A DNA stretch of 5,874 bases from Myxococcales bacterium (GTDB lineage: Bacteria; Myxococcota_A; Polyangia; Polyangiales; Houyiibacteriaceae): contig CP070650.1 in assembly GCA_020354595.1 (NCBI GenBank), positions 1,216,135 to 1,222,008 of the forward strand. Reading direction: 5' to 3'. A program made the translations under genes and the position numbers. Each line of letters opens with the position of its first letter. Position 1 is the first letter of the stretch. The notes under the pieces were generated by a model. It was not told where the DNA came from and ran no database searches. It was given only the letters and a program-made list of their open reading frames with translations. Shown one piece after another: positions 1 through 5,874 of the stretch.

Positions 1-5
1 AGCAC

Positions 6-20
6 CAACCCGCCGGGTTG
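6..20. other. Short perfect hairpin upstream of the dehydrogenase gene
   Basis: CAACCC and GGGTTG form a 6-bp perfect stem around a 3-base GCC loop, ending 32 bases before the dehydrogenase start. No T-run follows, so it does not look like an intrinsic terminator. It could be the stem of a longer structure beginning left of the window, or chance in GC-rich DNA. No function is claimed. Confidence 0.25.
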
Positions 21-52
21 CGCGGCAGCGGTCGCCCTGTACCTTCGGACCT

Positions 53-880
53 ATGCGGGATCTCCAGGGGAAGGTAGCGGTGGTTACCGGTGCGGGGCAT
101 GGCATCGGCAAGGAGACGGCGATTGCGCTCGCGAACAAAGGGTGCCGGTTGGCGCTGTGTGACATCAACGAAGCGGCACTCGAGGGCGTTCGTCACCAGC
201 TCGAAGAGGCTGGGGCGACCGTCACTGCGCATCCCGTCGATGTCTCCGACAAGGAGCAGGTCGCTCAGTTCGCTTCGGACGTGATCACGGCGCACGGCGA
301 AGCAAACATCCTCATCAACAACGCGGGTGTCACCGTCTACGCGTCCTTCGAGGAGCACGACATCGAGGACCTCGAGTGGATTCTCGGCGTGAACCTCTGG
401 GGCGTCATCTATGGGTGCAAGTACTTCATTCCCCATCTCAAGGCTGCGGGTGAGGGCCACATCGTGAATCTTTCGAGCGTATTCGGGATCATCGCGCCCC
501 CACTTCAGACGAGCTACGTCGCCAGCAAGTTCGCGGTGCGAGGCTTCAGCGAGTCGCTGCGCGCCGAGCTCGCAGACGACAATGTGGGAGTGACCTCGGT
601 CCACCCTGGCGCGATCAAGACCAACATCATTCAAAACGCGCGCCTGGTGACGGACACCCATGCGGAGCTCCGCGACTCGACTCAGCGTCTCTTTGACCGC
701 CTCGGCACCACCCCCGACGTCGTCGCTGCCCGAGTGGTCAAAGCCATCGAGTACAATTCGCCTCGCGTGCTGATCACCAAAGAGGCACGCGTCGCCGACG
801 CATTGAAGCGCCTCATGCCAGCCACCACCGACGGCATCGTCGCCCGAGTCTTCAAGCGAGTCACGCCGCAGAAGCAGTGA
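53..880 (+). CDS. Short-chain dehydrogenase/reductase (classical SDR), probably NAD(H)-dependent
   Basis: A 275-residue cytosolic oxidoreductase with a single Rossmann domain, expected to interconvert an alcohol and a ketone; the substrate is unknown. All classical SDR marks are visible: the glycine-rich TGAGHGIG at residues 12-19, Asp37 at the end of strand 2 (which favours NAD over NADP), Asp63-Val64 near the adenine, NNAG at 89-92, and the catalytic set Asn114, Ser142, Tyr155, Lys159 (YVASK), then PG at 185-186. The C-terminal 40 residues are basic, resembling SDRs found near lipid-metabolism genes. The start is chosen because DLQGKVAVVTG begins right after Met, as is usual in the family. 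There is no clear ribosome-binding site, and the frame stays open to base 2, so a longer N-terminus outside the window cannot be excluded. The stop overlaps the next gene by four bases. The family call is firm; the substrate is not. Confidence 0.93.
   Translation: MRDLQGKVAVVTGAGHGIGKETAIALANKGCRLALCDINEAALEGVRHQLEEAGATVTAHPVDVSDKEQVAQFASDVITAHGEANILINNAGVTVYASFEEHDIEDLEWILGVNLWGVIYGCKYFIPHLKAAGEGHIVNLSSVFGIIAPPLQTSYVASKFAVRGFSESLRAELADDNVGVTSVHPGAIKTNIIQNARLVTDTHAELRDSTQRLFDRLGTTPDVVAARVVKAIEYNSPRVLITKEARVADALKRLMPATTDGIVARVFKRVTPQKQ
877..880 (+). promoter_or_regulatory. GTGA stop-start overlap (translational coupling site)
   Basis: The GTG start of the hydrolase and the TGA stop of the dehydrogenase share the four bases GTGA. 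With no strong Shine-Dalgarno sequence ahead of the GTG, re-initiation by ribosomes finishing the first gene is the simplest way to start the second. This supports one transcript and roughly linked expression of the two proteins. Confidence 0.7.
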
Positions 881-1752
881 AAGAGATTCAGCGCGAACAG
901 TTCGGGGACTTCTCGGTTCTCCACCGCGAAGCCAGCGGGAAGCCGCGCGTGGCCTTGCATTTCCTGCACGCGACGGGCTTCAACGCGGAGACTTACCGTC
1001 TGCTCTTTTCGGCGCTCGATCCCTCCTTCGATGTCTACGCCATGGACGCACGCGGCCATGGCTTCAGCCGAGCCGTCGCGGACCCGCGCAAGCTTCACTC
1101 GTGGGCGCCGTTTCGGCGCGACCTCGAAGCGTTGGTCGAGACGCTTCCACGTCCCCTGGTGCACGTAGGGCACTCTATGGGCGCAACGGTGAGCATGGAG
1201 CTCGCGGCGCGCCGACCCGGCCTCGTCGAAGGTCTGGTGATGATCGATCCGGTGATGTTCCCTCCGGGCTCCGTGCTCTGGGCCTTGGCCAGCCGTTCCT
1301 TTGGGCTCCTCGGTCGCAAGCTGCCGGTCGCGCAGATGGCGGCAAAGCGGCGTATGGAGTTCCCTTCCAAGGAAGCGGCGGTCGACAACTACGTTGGCAA
1401 GGGCGCGTTCAAGACTTGGAGCCGTGAATGGATCGAGGCGTACGTCGATGGAGGAACCGTGCCCGTCGATTCGGGTGTCCGCCTCAGCTGCGAGCGCGAA
1501 TGGGAGAGTCGGGTCTTCGCGAAATCCACTGTGAATCCGTATCCTAGCCTCAGAAAAGTCTGCTGCCCGATCACGTTGATCACGCGAGAGCATGAAGGTC
1601 CCCCGTTCACACGAGCGTCGCGAGACGGTTTCATGAGCTGCCAGCCGGGGACGCGTCTGCGTATCCTGCAGGACGCGACGCATTTCCTCGCGATGGAGCA
1701 GCCCGAGATGGTGCAAGCGGAGATCGAGCGGATGGTCGACGCCGTCGCCTAG
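877..1752 (+). CDS. Alpha/beta hydrolase-fold enzyme
   Basis: A 291-residue single-domain hydrolase, likely an esterase, lactonase or C-C bond hydrolase; the exact reaction cannot be read from the sequence. Strand 3 leads into the oxyanion loop HATGF (31-35), a variant of the usual HG that is common in one branch of the fold. DARGHGFS lies at 57-64. The nucleophile elbow GHSMG (98-102) gives Ser100, and the catalytic His269 sits in DATHF. The usual acid after strand 7 aligns with Glu240 (REHEGPPF) rather than Asp; Asp124 after strand 6 is an alternative acid. The cap region is roughly 125-225. There is no signal peptide or membrane segment, so it is cytosolic. The start is a GTG within GTGA, overlapping the dehydrogenase stop, which implies translational coupling. 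Only weak purine-rich sequence precedes it. The stop overlaps the convergent NAD synthetase stop. Fold and nucleophile are firm; substrate is unknown. Confidence 0.92.
   Translation: MKEIQREQFGDFSVLHREASGKPRVALHFLHATGFNAETYRLLFSALDPSFDVYAMDARGHGFSRAVADPRKLHSWAPFRRDLEALVETLPRPLVHVGHSMGATVSMELAARRPGLVEGLVMIDPVMFPPGSVLWALASRSFGLLGRKLPVAQMAAKRRMEFPSKEAAVDNYVGKGAFKTWSREWIEAYVDGGTVPVDSGVRLSCEREWESRVFAKSTVNPYPSLRKVCCPITLITREHEGPPFTRASRDGFMSCQPGTRLRILQDATHFLAMEQPEMVQAEIERMVDAVA
1749..1752. other. Shared CTAG: overlapping stop codons of convergent genes
   Basis: Bases 1750-1752 read TAG on the plus strand, ending the hydrolase. Bases 1749-1751 read TAG on the minus strand, ending the NAD synthetase. 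The palindrome CTAG therefore supplies both stops and leaves no untranslated space for a terminator between the genes. Each transcript must end inside the opposing coding region. Confidence 0.9.
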
Positions 1753-3704
1753 AGCTCGGACAGCTCGCGCTCGAACCCTCCGGATAGGATTGGAAAACGG
1801 CACCAGGTCTTTGGGTCGAGATTCTTGTCGTCGACGTGGAAGGACGGCGCATAACGCTCGCACTTCCACTGGTTGCGTGACCAGAGCCGAAAGAAGCGCT
1901 TCACCCAGCCGCGCAGTGTCTCCTCGTCTTCGTCGGAGAACTCGCTCTTCAAGATCTCGAGGCAATCTGCGGGGGGCAGCTTGTCTCCAATCGCCAGCCG
2001 CTCGATGGCGTCGAGCACGGGGTAGGGCATCAAATCGCCCTCATCGGTTTGGTCACTGCCCTGCGGACGGAGCTCGGCGGTCGGCGTCTGCACGTTGACC
2101 GCGTGAAGAGCTGGAATCGGGTGCATGCCCTCCGGCCCGTCGGTCTCGAGCCAACGAAGCCAATGACGAAGAAACGCCTTGTCGATGCCGGCAATCGGGC
2201 TTAGCCCGCCGCACGTGTCACCGTCCATCGTCGCATAGCCGACCGCCGCTTCGGAACGATTGCTCGTCGACAGCAACAAGGCGCCACGCATGTTGGCGAG
2301 CATCCACACACTCGGCCCCCGTGCGCGCGCCTGGATGTTCTGAAGCGTGATGTCATCGTCTTCCCAGTTGAGCGGGCGCCCCACCGCGTCGCCGATCAGA
2401 CGCTCGTAGGATTCGACGATGTGCTGCACGTCGAGAACGTAGAACGTCGCCCCGAGAGCCTTGGCGAGCCCAGTCGCCGCGTGGCGAGTCACGTCCCCAC
2501 TGTGATCGGTCGGCTGGTATGCGCAGCAAAGAAGCTGCTCGACCCAGTCGCGGACGGTTGGCCGCGGGTCGAGGCCCAGCTTCTCCGCAAAGCGATCGGG
2601 GCCCAGCTCGCCGATCGCTCGCTCGACCATCAACGAGATCAAGGACGCGGCAGCGGCCGAGTCCGCGCCTCCGCTGATGCTCAACACGAAGCCGCGCGAG
2701 TGGCTCTTTCGAAGGTAGTCGAAGAGCGCGAGCGTGATCGCCCGCATGAATTCCTCTTCTTTGTGGTGGTCGCTTCGTTCCCACGTCGGCACTTGGGGCT
2801 GGCTTCGCTCCATCGGTGCGCGGGGGAGCTCGAAACCCACACTGATCTTCTTGACGCCGGGATCGGTGCTGTCCGCCTTGAAGCTGGTGGTTCGCACCTG
2901 CTCGGTCCTCGACGCTTCGATGTCCACCACAGCCGAAGTGAGCACGAAATCGTCGAAGGTAAGCCGCGGCGATTGCGCCAGCATCTTCCCGTTCTGAGCG
3001 ATGTAGCAACCGCCGTCGTAGATGACGCGACCGGCTTCATTGCCGAGAAGGTTCGCGTAGACGTAGGTCACTGCCATCGAGCGCGACCCTTCGAGCACGA
3101 GTCGCTCGCGCACCGCGTTCTTTCCGAAGGCGAAATGGCTTGCGCTCGGGTTCACGATGATGTCCATCGCATGCCCGTCGAGCGCGCCTCGCCGCTGAGC
3201 GACCCAAGCGTCTTCGCAGATCTCGAAGCCGACCCGAACCCCCGAGAAGTCGAAGAACACATCGCCAAACGGATAGCGCTCACCGTCACGCTCGAGCTCG
3301 ACGACTTGATGGTTCGGCCACGACTTGAACCAGCGAGGCTCGTAGTGGAGTCCTTCGCCCGCGAGGTGCTCCTTGGCCGCGAAGCCCGCGATGCGGCCGT
3401 CCGCAACGACGCACGCCGTGTTGTAGAGACCTCCTCTGCGACGTACCGGGATCCCGATGCTCACCACCATGCCCGTCGTCTGAGGCACGAGGTCCATCAA
3501 CATCGCCCAAGCGCGCTTCGCGACGTCCGGACCGAGAAACGCGTCCTCGCAGCCGTAGCCCGTCGTGCAGAGCTCGGGCAAAACCAAGAGCCCGACCCCC
3601 GCATCCTTTGCTTCTCCGATCGCCGCCTCGATGCGCCGTTGGTTGCCGGCCCATTGCAGGGGCGTCTGATTCAACGACGCGCTGGCGACCTTGATGGGGA
3701 TCAT
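1749..3704 (-). CDS. nadE: Glutamine-dependent NAD+ synthetase
   Basis: A 651-residue cytosolic enzyme for the last step of NAD biosynthesis: deamido-NAD+, ATP and glutamine give NAD+, AMP, pyrophosphate and glutamate. The N-terminal nitrilase-type glutaminase domain (about 1-270) has the full triad: Glu44 in LPELCTTGYG, Lys111 in AAKEHL, and Cys163 in FEICEDAW. The C-terminal ammonia-using synthetase domain (about 315-651) carries the ATP pyrophosphatase loop SGGADS (344-349), ALQ-like TLQNIQAR (453-460), STSNRSE (479-485) and PTAELRPQ with downstream QTDEGDLMPY. Length fits the two-domain bacterial and eukaryotic glutamine-using forms and is about twice the ammonia-only NadE. The ATG is preceded by a weak AGAG seven bases upstream. 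No convincing promoter was found for it in the divergent region. Its 3' end overlaps the hydrolase end by four bases. There are no frameshifts or missing catalytic residues. Confidence 0.97.
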   Translation of the reverse strand: MIPIKVASASLNQTPLQWAGNQRRIEAAIGEAKDAGVGLLVLPELCTTGYGCEDAFLGPDVAKRAWAMLMDLVPQTTGMVVSIGIPVRRRGGLYNTACVVADGRIAGFAAKEHLAGEGLHYEPRWFKSWPNHQVVELERDGERYPFGDVFFDFSGVRVGFEICEDAWVAQRRGALDGHAMDIIVNPSASHFAFGKNAVRERLVLEGSRSMAVTYVYANLLGNEAGRVIYDGGCYIAQNGKMLAQSPRLTFDDFVLTSAVVDIEASRTEQVRTTSFKADSTDPGVKKISVGFELPRAPMERSQPQVPTWERSDHHKEEEFMRAITLALFDYLRKSHSRGFVLSISGGADSAAAASLISLMVERAIGELGPDRFAEKLGLDPRPTVRDWVEQLLCCAYQPTDHSGDVTRHAATGLAKALGATFYVLDVQHIVESYERLIGDAVGRPLNWEDDDITLQNIQARARGPSVWMLANMRGALLLSTSNRSEAAVGYATMDGDTCGGLSPIAGIDKAFLRHWLRWLETDGPEGMHPIPALHAVNVQTPTAELRPQGSDQTDEGDLMPYPVLDAIERLAIGDKLPPADCLEILKSEFSDEDEETLRGWVKRFFRLWSRNQWKCERYAPSFHVDDKNLDPKTWCRFPILSGGFERELSEL

Positions 3705-3749
3705 GCGTCATCTCTAGCACTTTGGAGCGCGGTCCCGCCTCATCGGCGA

Positions 3750-3778
3750 TTGACTACGGAGGCGCCGCGGCGTATGAT
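3750..3778 (+). promoter_or_regulatory. Sigma70-type promoter for the AidB-like gene
   Basis: TTGACT (3750-3755) and TATGAT (3773-3778) each match the sigma70 consensus at five of six bases and are separated by exactly 17 bases. Transcription would start near 3785, giving a leader of about 34 bases before the ATG at 3819. The spacing, the position just upstream of a gene on the same strand and the AT-rich -10 region make this the best promoter in the window. It is a prediction from sequence only. Confidence 0.65.
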
Positions 3779-3797
3779 GATTTCCTATTTCGTCATA
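3773..3797. repeat. Imperfect inverted repeat over the -10 element, possible operator
   Basis: The arms TATGATGA (3773-3780) and TCGTCATA (3790-3797) are inverted copies matching at seven of eight positions, separated by nine bases. The left arm contains the whole -10 hexamer, and the centre falls at the predicted transcription start. A dimeric repressor bound here would block RNA polymerase. The regulator is unknown, no regulator gene lies in the window, and short AT-rich dyads also arise by chance. Confidence 0.35.
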
Positions 3798-3804
3798 TTA
3801 TGCC

Positions 3805-3812
3805 AGGCGGAG
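3805..3812 (+). promoter_or_regulatory. Ribosome-binding site of the AidB-like gene
   Basis: AGGCGGAG, with the core GGAG at 3809-3812, ends six bases before the ATG at 3819. It decides between that start and the out-of-frame ATG at 3815, which is too close to the site and leads into a different frame. Confidence 0.75.
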
Positions 3813-3818
3813 TAATGA

Positions 3819-5483
3819 ATGGCCTTCCATCAACCGCCTCCAACCCTTGGAAATCAGTACGATTCCGATGTCCTTCTGCAGGAGTATCTCGAGCGGAATC
3901 TGCCTGCTGAGCTGCGAAAGCGACTCACACCGGAATATAGGGAGCTCGGCGAGCTGAGCGGGGGCGAGCTCTATCGGCTGTCGCTCGCCGATCTCGACAA
4001 CGAGCCCGTGCACACGACCTGGGACGCCTGGGGCAACCGAGTCGATCACGTGGAGGTCACCGACGTGTGGAAGCGCGCGCAGGTGATTTGCGCCGAGCAC
4101 GGACTGGTTGCGGCCGGGTACGATTCGGAGCTCGGACCCTATGCGCGCCTTCATCAGCACGTCCTCAACTACGTGGTCCAAGCGTCCCTCGATACGTACA
4201 ACTGTCCGCTCGCGATGACCGACGGGGCCGCGCGAACTCTGCTCGACTCGGGCAACCAGGCGCTGATCGATCACGCCTTACCCCGATTGCTTTCCCGGGA
4301 TCCGAGCACGATGTGGACCTCGGGTCAGTGGATGACCGAACGCATCGGCGGCTCGGACGTCGCGCAAACCGAGACCATCGCCAAGCAGGAGGGAGATGCT
4401 TGGCGCCTCTATGGCACGAAGTGGTTCACCTCCGCGACCACCGCCGACATGGCCCTCACTCTCGCACGACCCGAGGGCAATCCTCCCGGCGGCCGAGGCC
4501 TGGCGATGTTCTACCTCGAGCTTCGTGACGAGGAGGGCCGCCTCCAAAACCTCCACATCAATCGGCTCAAGGACAAATTTGGCACGCGAAAGCTGCCCAC
4601 CGCCGAGCTCACTCTGGATGGCGTGGCGGCCGTGCCTGTGGCCGGGCTCGAAAACGGAGTCCGCAACATCACGCCGATGCTCAACATCACGCGGACCTGG
4701 AATGCGATTGCGGCGGTGATCGGAATGCGGCGTGCGGTGGCGCTTACGCGCGACTATGCAACCAAGCGCGAAGCATTCGGGGCAGCGTTGATCGACAAGC
4801 CGCTGCACGTCGACACGATGGCCGACATGGTCGCGGAGACGCAGGGCGCCTTCCTTCTTTCGTTCCGGGTCGTCGAGCTCCTCGGCCGGATCGAGTCGGG
4901 GGAGGCATCAGATGCCGAGCAACTGGTGAGTCGACTCCTCACGCCGATCGGCAAGCTCACGACCGGCAAGCAGGCGGTGGCAATCGCGTCCGAGGCCCTC
5001 GAAGCGTTCGGGGGGGCCGGCTACGTCAACGATACGGGCCTCTCGAGGCTGCTCGCCGACGCGCAGGTGCTCCCGATTTGGGAAGGCACGACCAACGTGC
5101 TCTCCCTCGACACGCTTCGCGCGCTCAAGCAGGAGGGCGTCTGGCACGCGTTCGTCGAGGACACCCGCGCGCGCCTCGCTGCCGCAAAGGAATCCGGCCT
5201 TCAGGCATCGGCCGAACGGGGTGGGGCCGCGCTACGACACGCCGACCAGTGGCTGTCGGAGACGCTCTCGGAGCGCGACCTGCTCGAAGCAGGCGCCCGC
5301 CGGTTCGCGATGACGCTCGGTCGGGTGGCCGAGCTCGCTCTCCTCGTCGACCACGCCCAATGGTGCCTCGACCACGGTAGGGGGGAGCGCGCCTTGGCCG
5401 CGGCCCGCCGGTTCGCCCGAAGCCGAATCGACCTCATTGAGGACGACGACTTCATGGGCGAGAGCCGGCTGCTGGTCGACTGA
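3819..5483 (+). CDS. AidB-like acyl-CoA dehydrogenase family flavoprotein
   Basis: A 554-residue FAD protein of the acyl-CoA dehydrogenase superfamily, closest in layout to Escherichia coli AidB (about 541 residues). The N-terminal PPPTLGNQYDSD and the stretch around WDAWGNRVD (68-76) follow the AidB pattern. The flavin-binding MTERIGGSDV (172-181) and KWFTS (201-205) follow, then KREAFG (316-321), EAFGGAGYV (395-403) and WEGTTNV (421-427). Glu422 is at the usual catalytic base position, so dehydrogenase activity is possible. About 120 helical, Arg-rich residues follow (435-554), comparable to the AidB C-terminal domain that binds DNA. In E. coli, AidB is linked to protection against alkylation damage; whether this one binds DNA or oxidises an acyl-CoA is open. 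It is cytosolic, with its own promoter and a good ribosome-binding site. Its stop lies one base from the convergent peroxidase gene's stop. Superfamily is certain, AidB subfamily likely. Confidence 0.9.
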   Translation: MAFHQPPPTLGNQYDSDVLLQEYLERNLPAELRKRLTPEYRELGELSGGELYRLSLADLDNEPVHTTWDAWGNRVDHVEVTDVWKRAQVICAEHGLVAAGYDSELGPYARLHQHVLNYVVQASLDTYNCPLAMTDGAARTLLDSGNQALIDHALPRLLSRDPSTMWTSGQWMTERIGGSDVAQTETIAKQEGDAWRLYGTKWFTSATTADMALTLARPEGNPPGGRGLAMFYLELRDEEGRLQNLHINRLKDKFGTRKLPTAELTLDGVAAVPVAGLENGVRNITPMLNITRTWNAIAAVIGMRRAVALTRDYATKREAFGAALIDKPLHVDTMADMVAETQGAFLLSFRVVELLGRIESGEASDAEQLVSRLLTPIGKLTTGKQAVAIASEALEAFGGAGYVNDTGLSRLLADAQVLPIWEGTTNVLSLDTLRALKQEGVWHAFVEDTRARLAAAKESGLQASAERGGAALRHADQWLSETLSERDLLEAGARRFAMTLGRVAELALLVDHAQWCLDHGRGERALAAARRFARSRIDLIEDDDFMGESRLLVD

Positions 5484-5484
5484 G

Positions 5485-5874
5485 CTATCGGCTGCCGGGC
5501 GGGTCGATCGGCATCTCCAGGCCGCTCGGCACCTTTGCGGGGCGCACCGCCAAGTTGGTGATGTCCCGCAGCGACTTGTCGATGAACGTGGTGATCAACC
5601 GCAGGTCTTCGTCGGTGTAGGGCATCCCGCTCTGGTCGAGCTCGTGCCGTATCGCGGCCTCCATGCTCGTGATCGAGCCGTTGTGGAAGTAGGGCTCGGA
5701 CGCCCACAGGTTCCGCAAAGACACTGTCCGGAACTTCCCCCGGTCCTCGGGCCTTCCGGTCACCTCTTCGCGTCCATAGTCGACGATGCCCTCGGTCTCC
5801 GGCACGTTTCGATCGGCAAATGTTTCGGATTCGAAGAGCGGCGGCGTGTGGCAGCCGTCGCACCCCATCTCGGC
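5485..5874 (-). CDS. Di-haem cytochrome c peroxidase/MauG family protein, C-terminal part (cut by window edge)
   Basis: The last 129 residues of a c-type haem protein; the gene continues beyond the right edge and the frame is open to base 5874. The haem c attachment site CDGCH lies at visible residues 5-9. It is followed by the family signatures TGRPEDRGKFRT, SLRNL and EPYFHNGSITSMEAAI, and a closing helix DEDLRLITTFIDKSL, the usual end of this family. The spacing of about 120 residues from CxxCH to the C-terminus matches the second haem domain. The Met in QSGMPYT is a possible axial ligand, which is uncertain. Such proteins act in the periplasm, reducing hydrogen peroxide or oxidising other substrates, and need Sec export and the cytochrome c maturation system. 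The first haem domain, signal peptide and start are not visible, and the internal ATG at 5868 is not the start. Peroxidase versus MauG-like oxidase cannot be decided. Confidence 0.88.
   Translation of the reverse strand, partial: AEMGCDGCHTPPLFESETFADRNVPETEGIVDYGREEVTGRPEDRGKFRTVSLRNLWASEPYFHNGSITSMEAAIRHELDQSGMPYTDEDLRLITTFIDKSLRDITNLAVRPAKVPSGLEMPIDPPGSR

Larger units (their letters stand above)
3705..3818. other. Divergent intergenic region between nadE and the AidB-like gene
   Basis: This 114-bp stretch is the only sizeable gap in the window. The half next to nadE is GC-rich with no clear minus-strand -35/-10 pair. The half next to the flavoprotein gene (about 3773-3803) is strikingly AT-rich compared with its surroundings and holds the plus-strand promoter, an imperfect dyad and the ribosome-binding site. 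I saw no Ada-type box of the sort known for Escherichia coli aidB. Confidence 0.8.

Noticed and set aside
18..46. Possible promoter TTGCGC with a -10 near ACCTTC ahead of the dehydrogenase
   Set aside because: Only about half the bases match the -35 consensus, and the -10 at 17-base spacing has no useful match.
682..1965. 427-codon minus-strand open frame opposite the hydrolase and the dehydrogenase end
   Set aside because: It is antisense to two well-supported genes, rich in Arg and His with no recognisable motif, as expected from the mirror frame of GC-rich coding DNA.
3796..3801. TATTAT as an alternative -10 element
   Set aside because: There is no -35 or extended -10 at a suitable distance, and the start would fall on the ribosome-binding site.
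3797..3802. CATAAT on the minus strand as a nadE -10 element
   Set aside because: The -35 position on that strand would be AGGCCA inside the neighbouring gene, which is no match.
2421..3815. 464-codon plus-strand open frame opposite nadE, ending just before the AidB-like start
   Set aside because: It lies wholly antisense to nadE, whose catalytic residues are intact. Its translation is Arg/His/Glu-rich low-information sequence without family motifs.
3722..3910. 62-codon plus-strand open frame across the promoter region
   Set aside because: It begins upstream of the predicted transcription start, lacks a ribosome-binding site and overlaps the AidB-like gene in another frame.
5866..5868. ATG as the start of the peroxidase-family gene
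   Set aside because: It lies two residues before the haem motif, so the first haem domain and export signal would be missing. The frame continues past the edge, so the gene is simply cut.

Overview
The window is a compact, GC-rich bacterial chromosomal segment. It carries four complete genes and one gene cut off by the right edge, all intact in frame. I see no RNA gene, CRISPR array, insertion sequence, attachment site or phage feature. The host cannot be fixed from sequence alone. Very high GC at third codon positions, a long glutamine-dependent NAD synthetase, an AidB-type flavoprotein and a di-haem cytochrome c peroxidase relative would suit a Gram-negative, myxobacterium- or deltaproteobacterium-like aerobe, but that is a low-confidence guess.

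Layout from left to right: a short-chain dehydrogenase (53-880, +) is translationally overlapped by an alpha/beta hydrolase (877-1752, +), forming a likely two-gene unit. Its end meets, tail to tail, a glutamine-dependent NAD+ synthetase (1749-3704, -), and the two stop codons share the palindrome CTAG. A 114-bp divergent region (3705-3818) follows. It is the only real intergenic space and holds a good sigma70-type promoter with an imperfect dyad over its -10 element. This promoter drives an AidB-like acyl-CoA dehydrogenase (3819-5483, +). That gene ends one base before the stop of the convergent, partial cytochrome c peroxidase/MauG-family gene (5485-5874, -).

The dehydrogenase and hydrolase probably act together on a lipid-like or xenobiotic small molecule, substrate unknown. 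NAD synthetase supplies the cofactor used by such dehydrogenases but is a housekeeping enzyme, so a specific link is not established. The flavoprotein and the peroxidase relative are redox or stress proteins by family, with no proven partnership.

I found no convincing undescribed system. The observations most worth checking are the promoter-dyad arrangement at 3750-3797, the Glu at the usual Asp position of the hydrolase triad, and the zero-spacing convergent gene ends.
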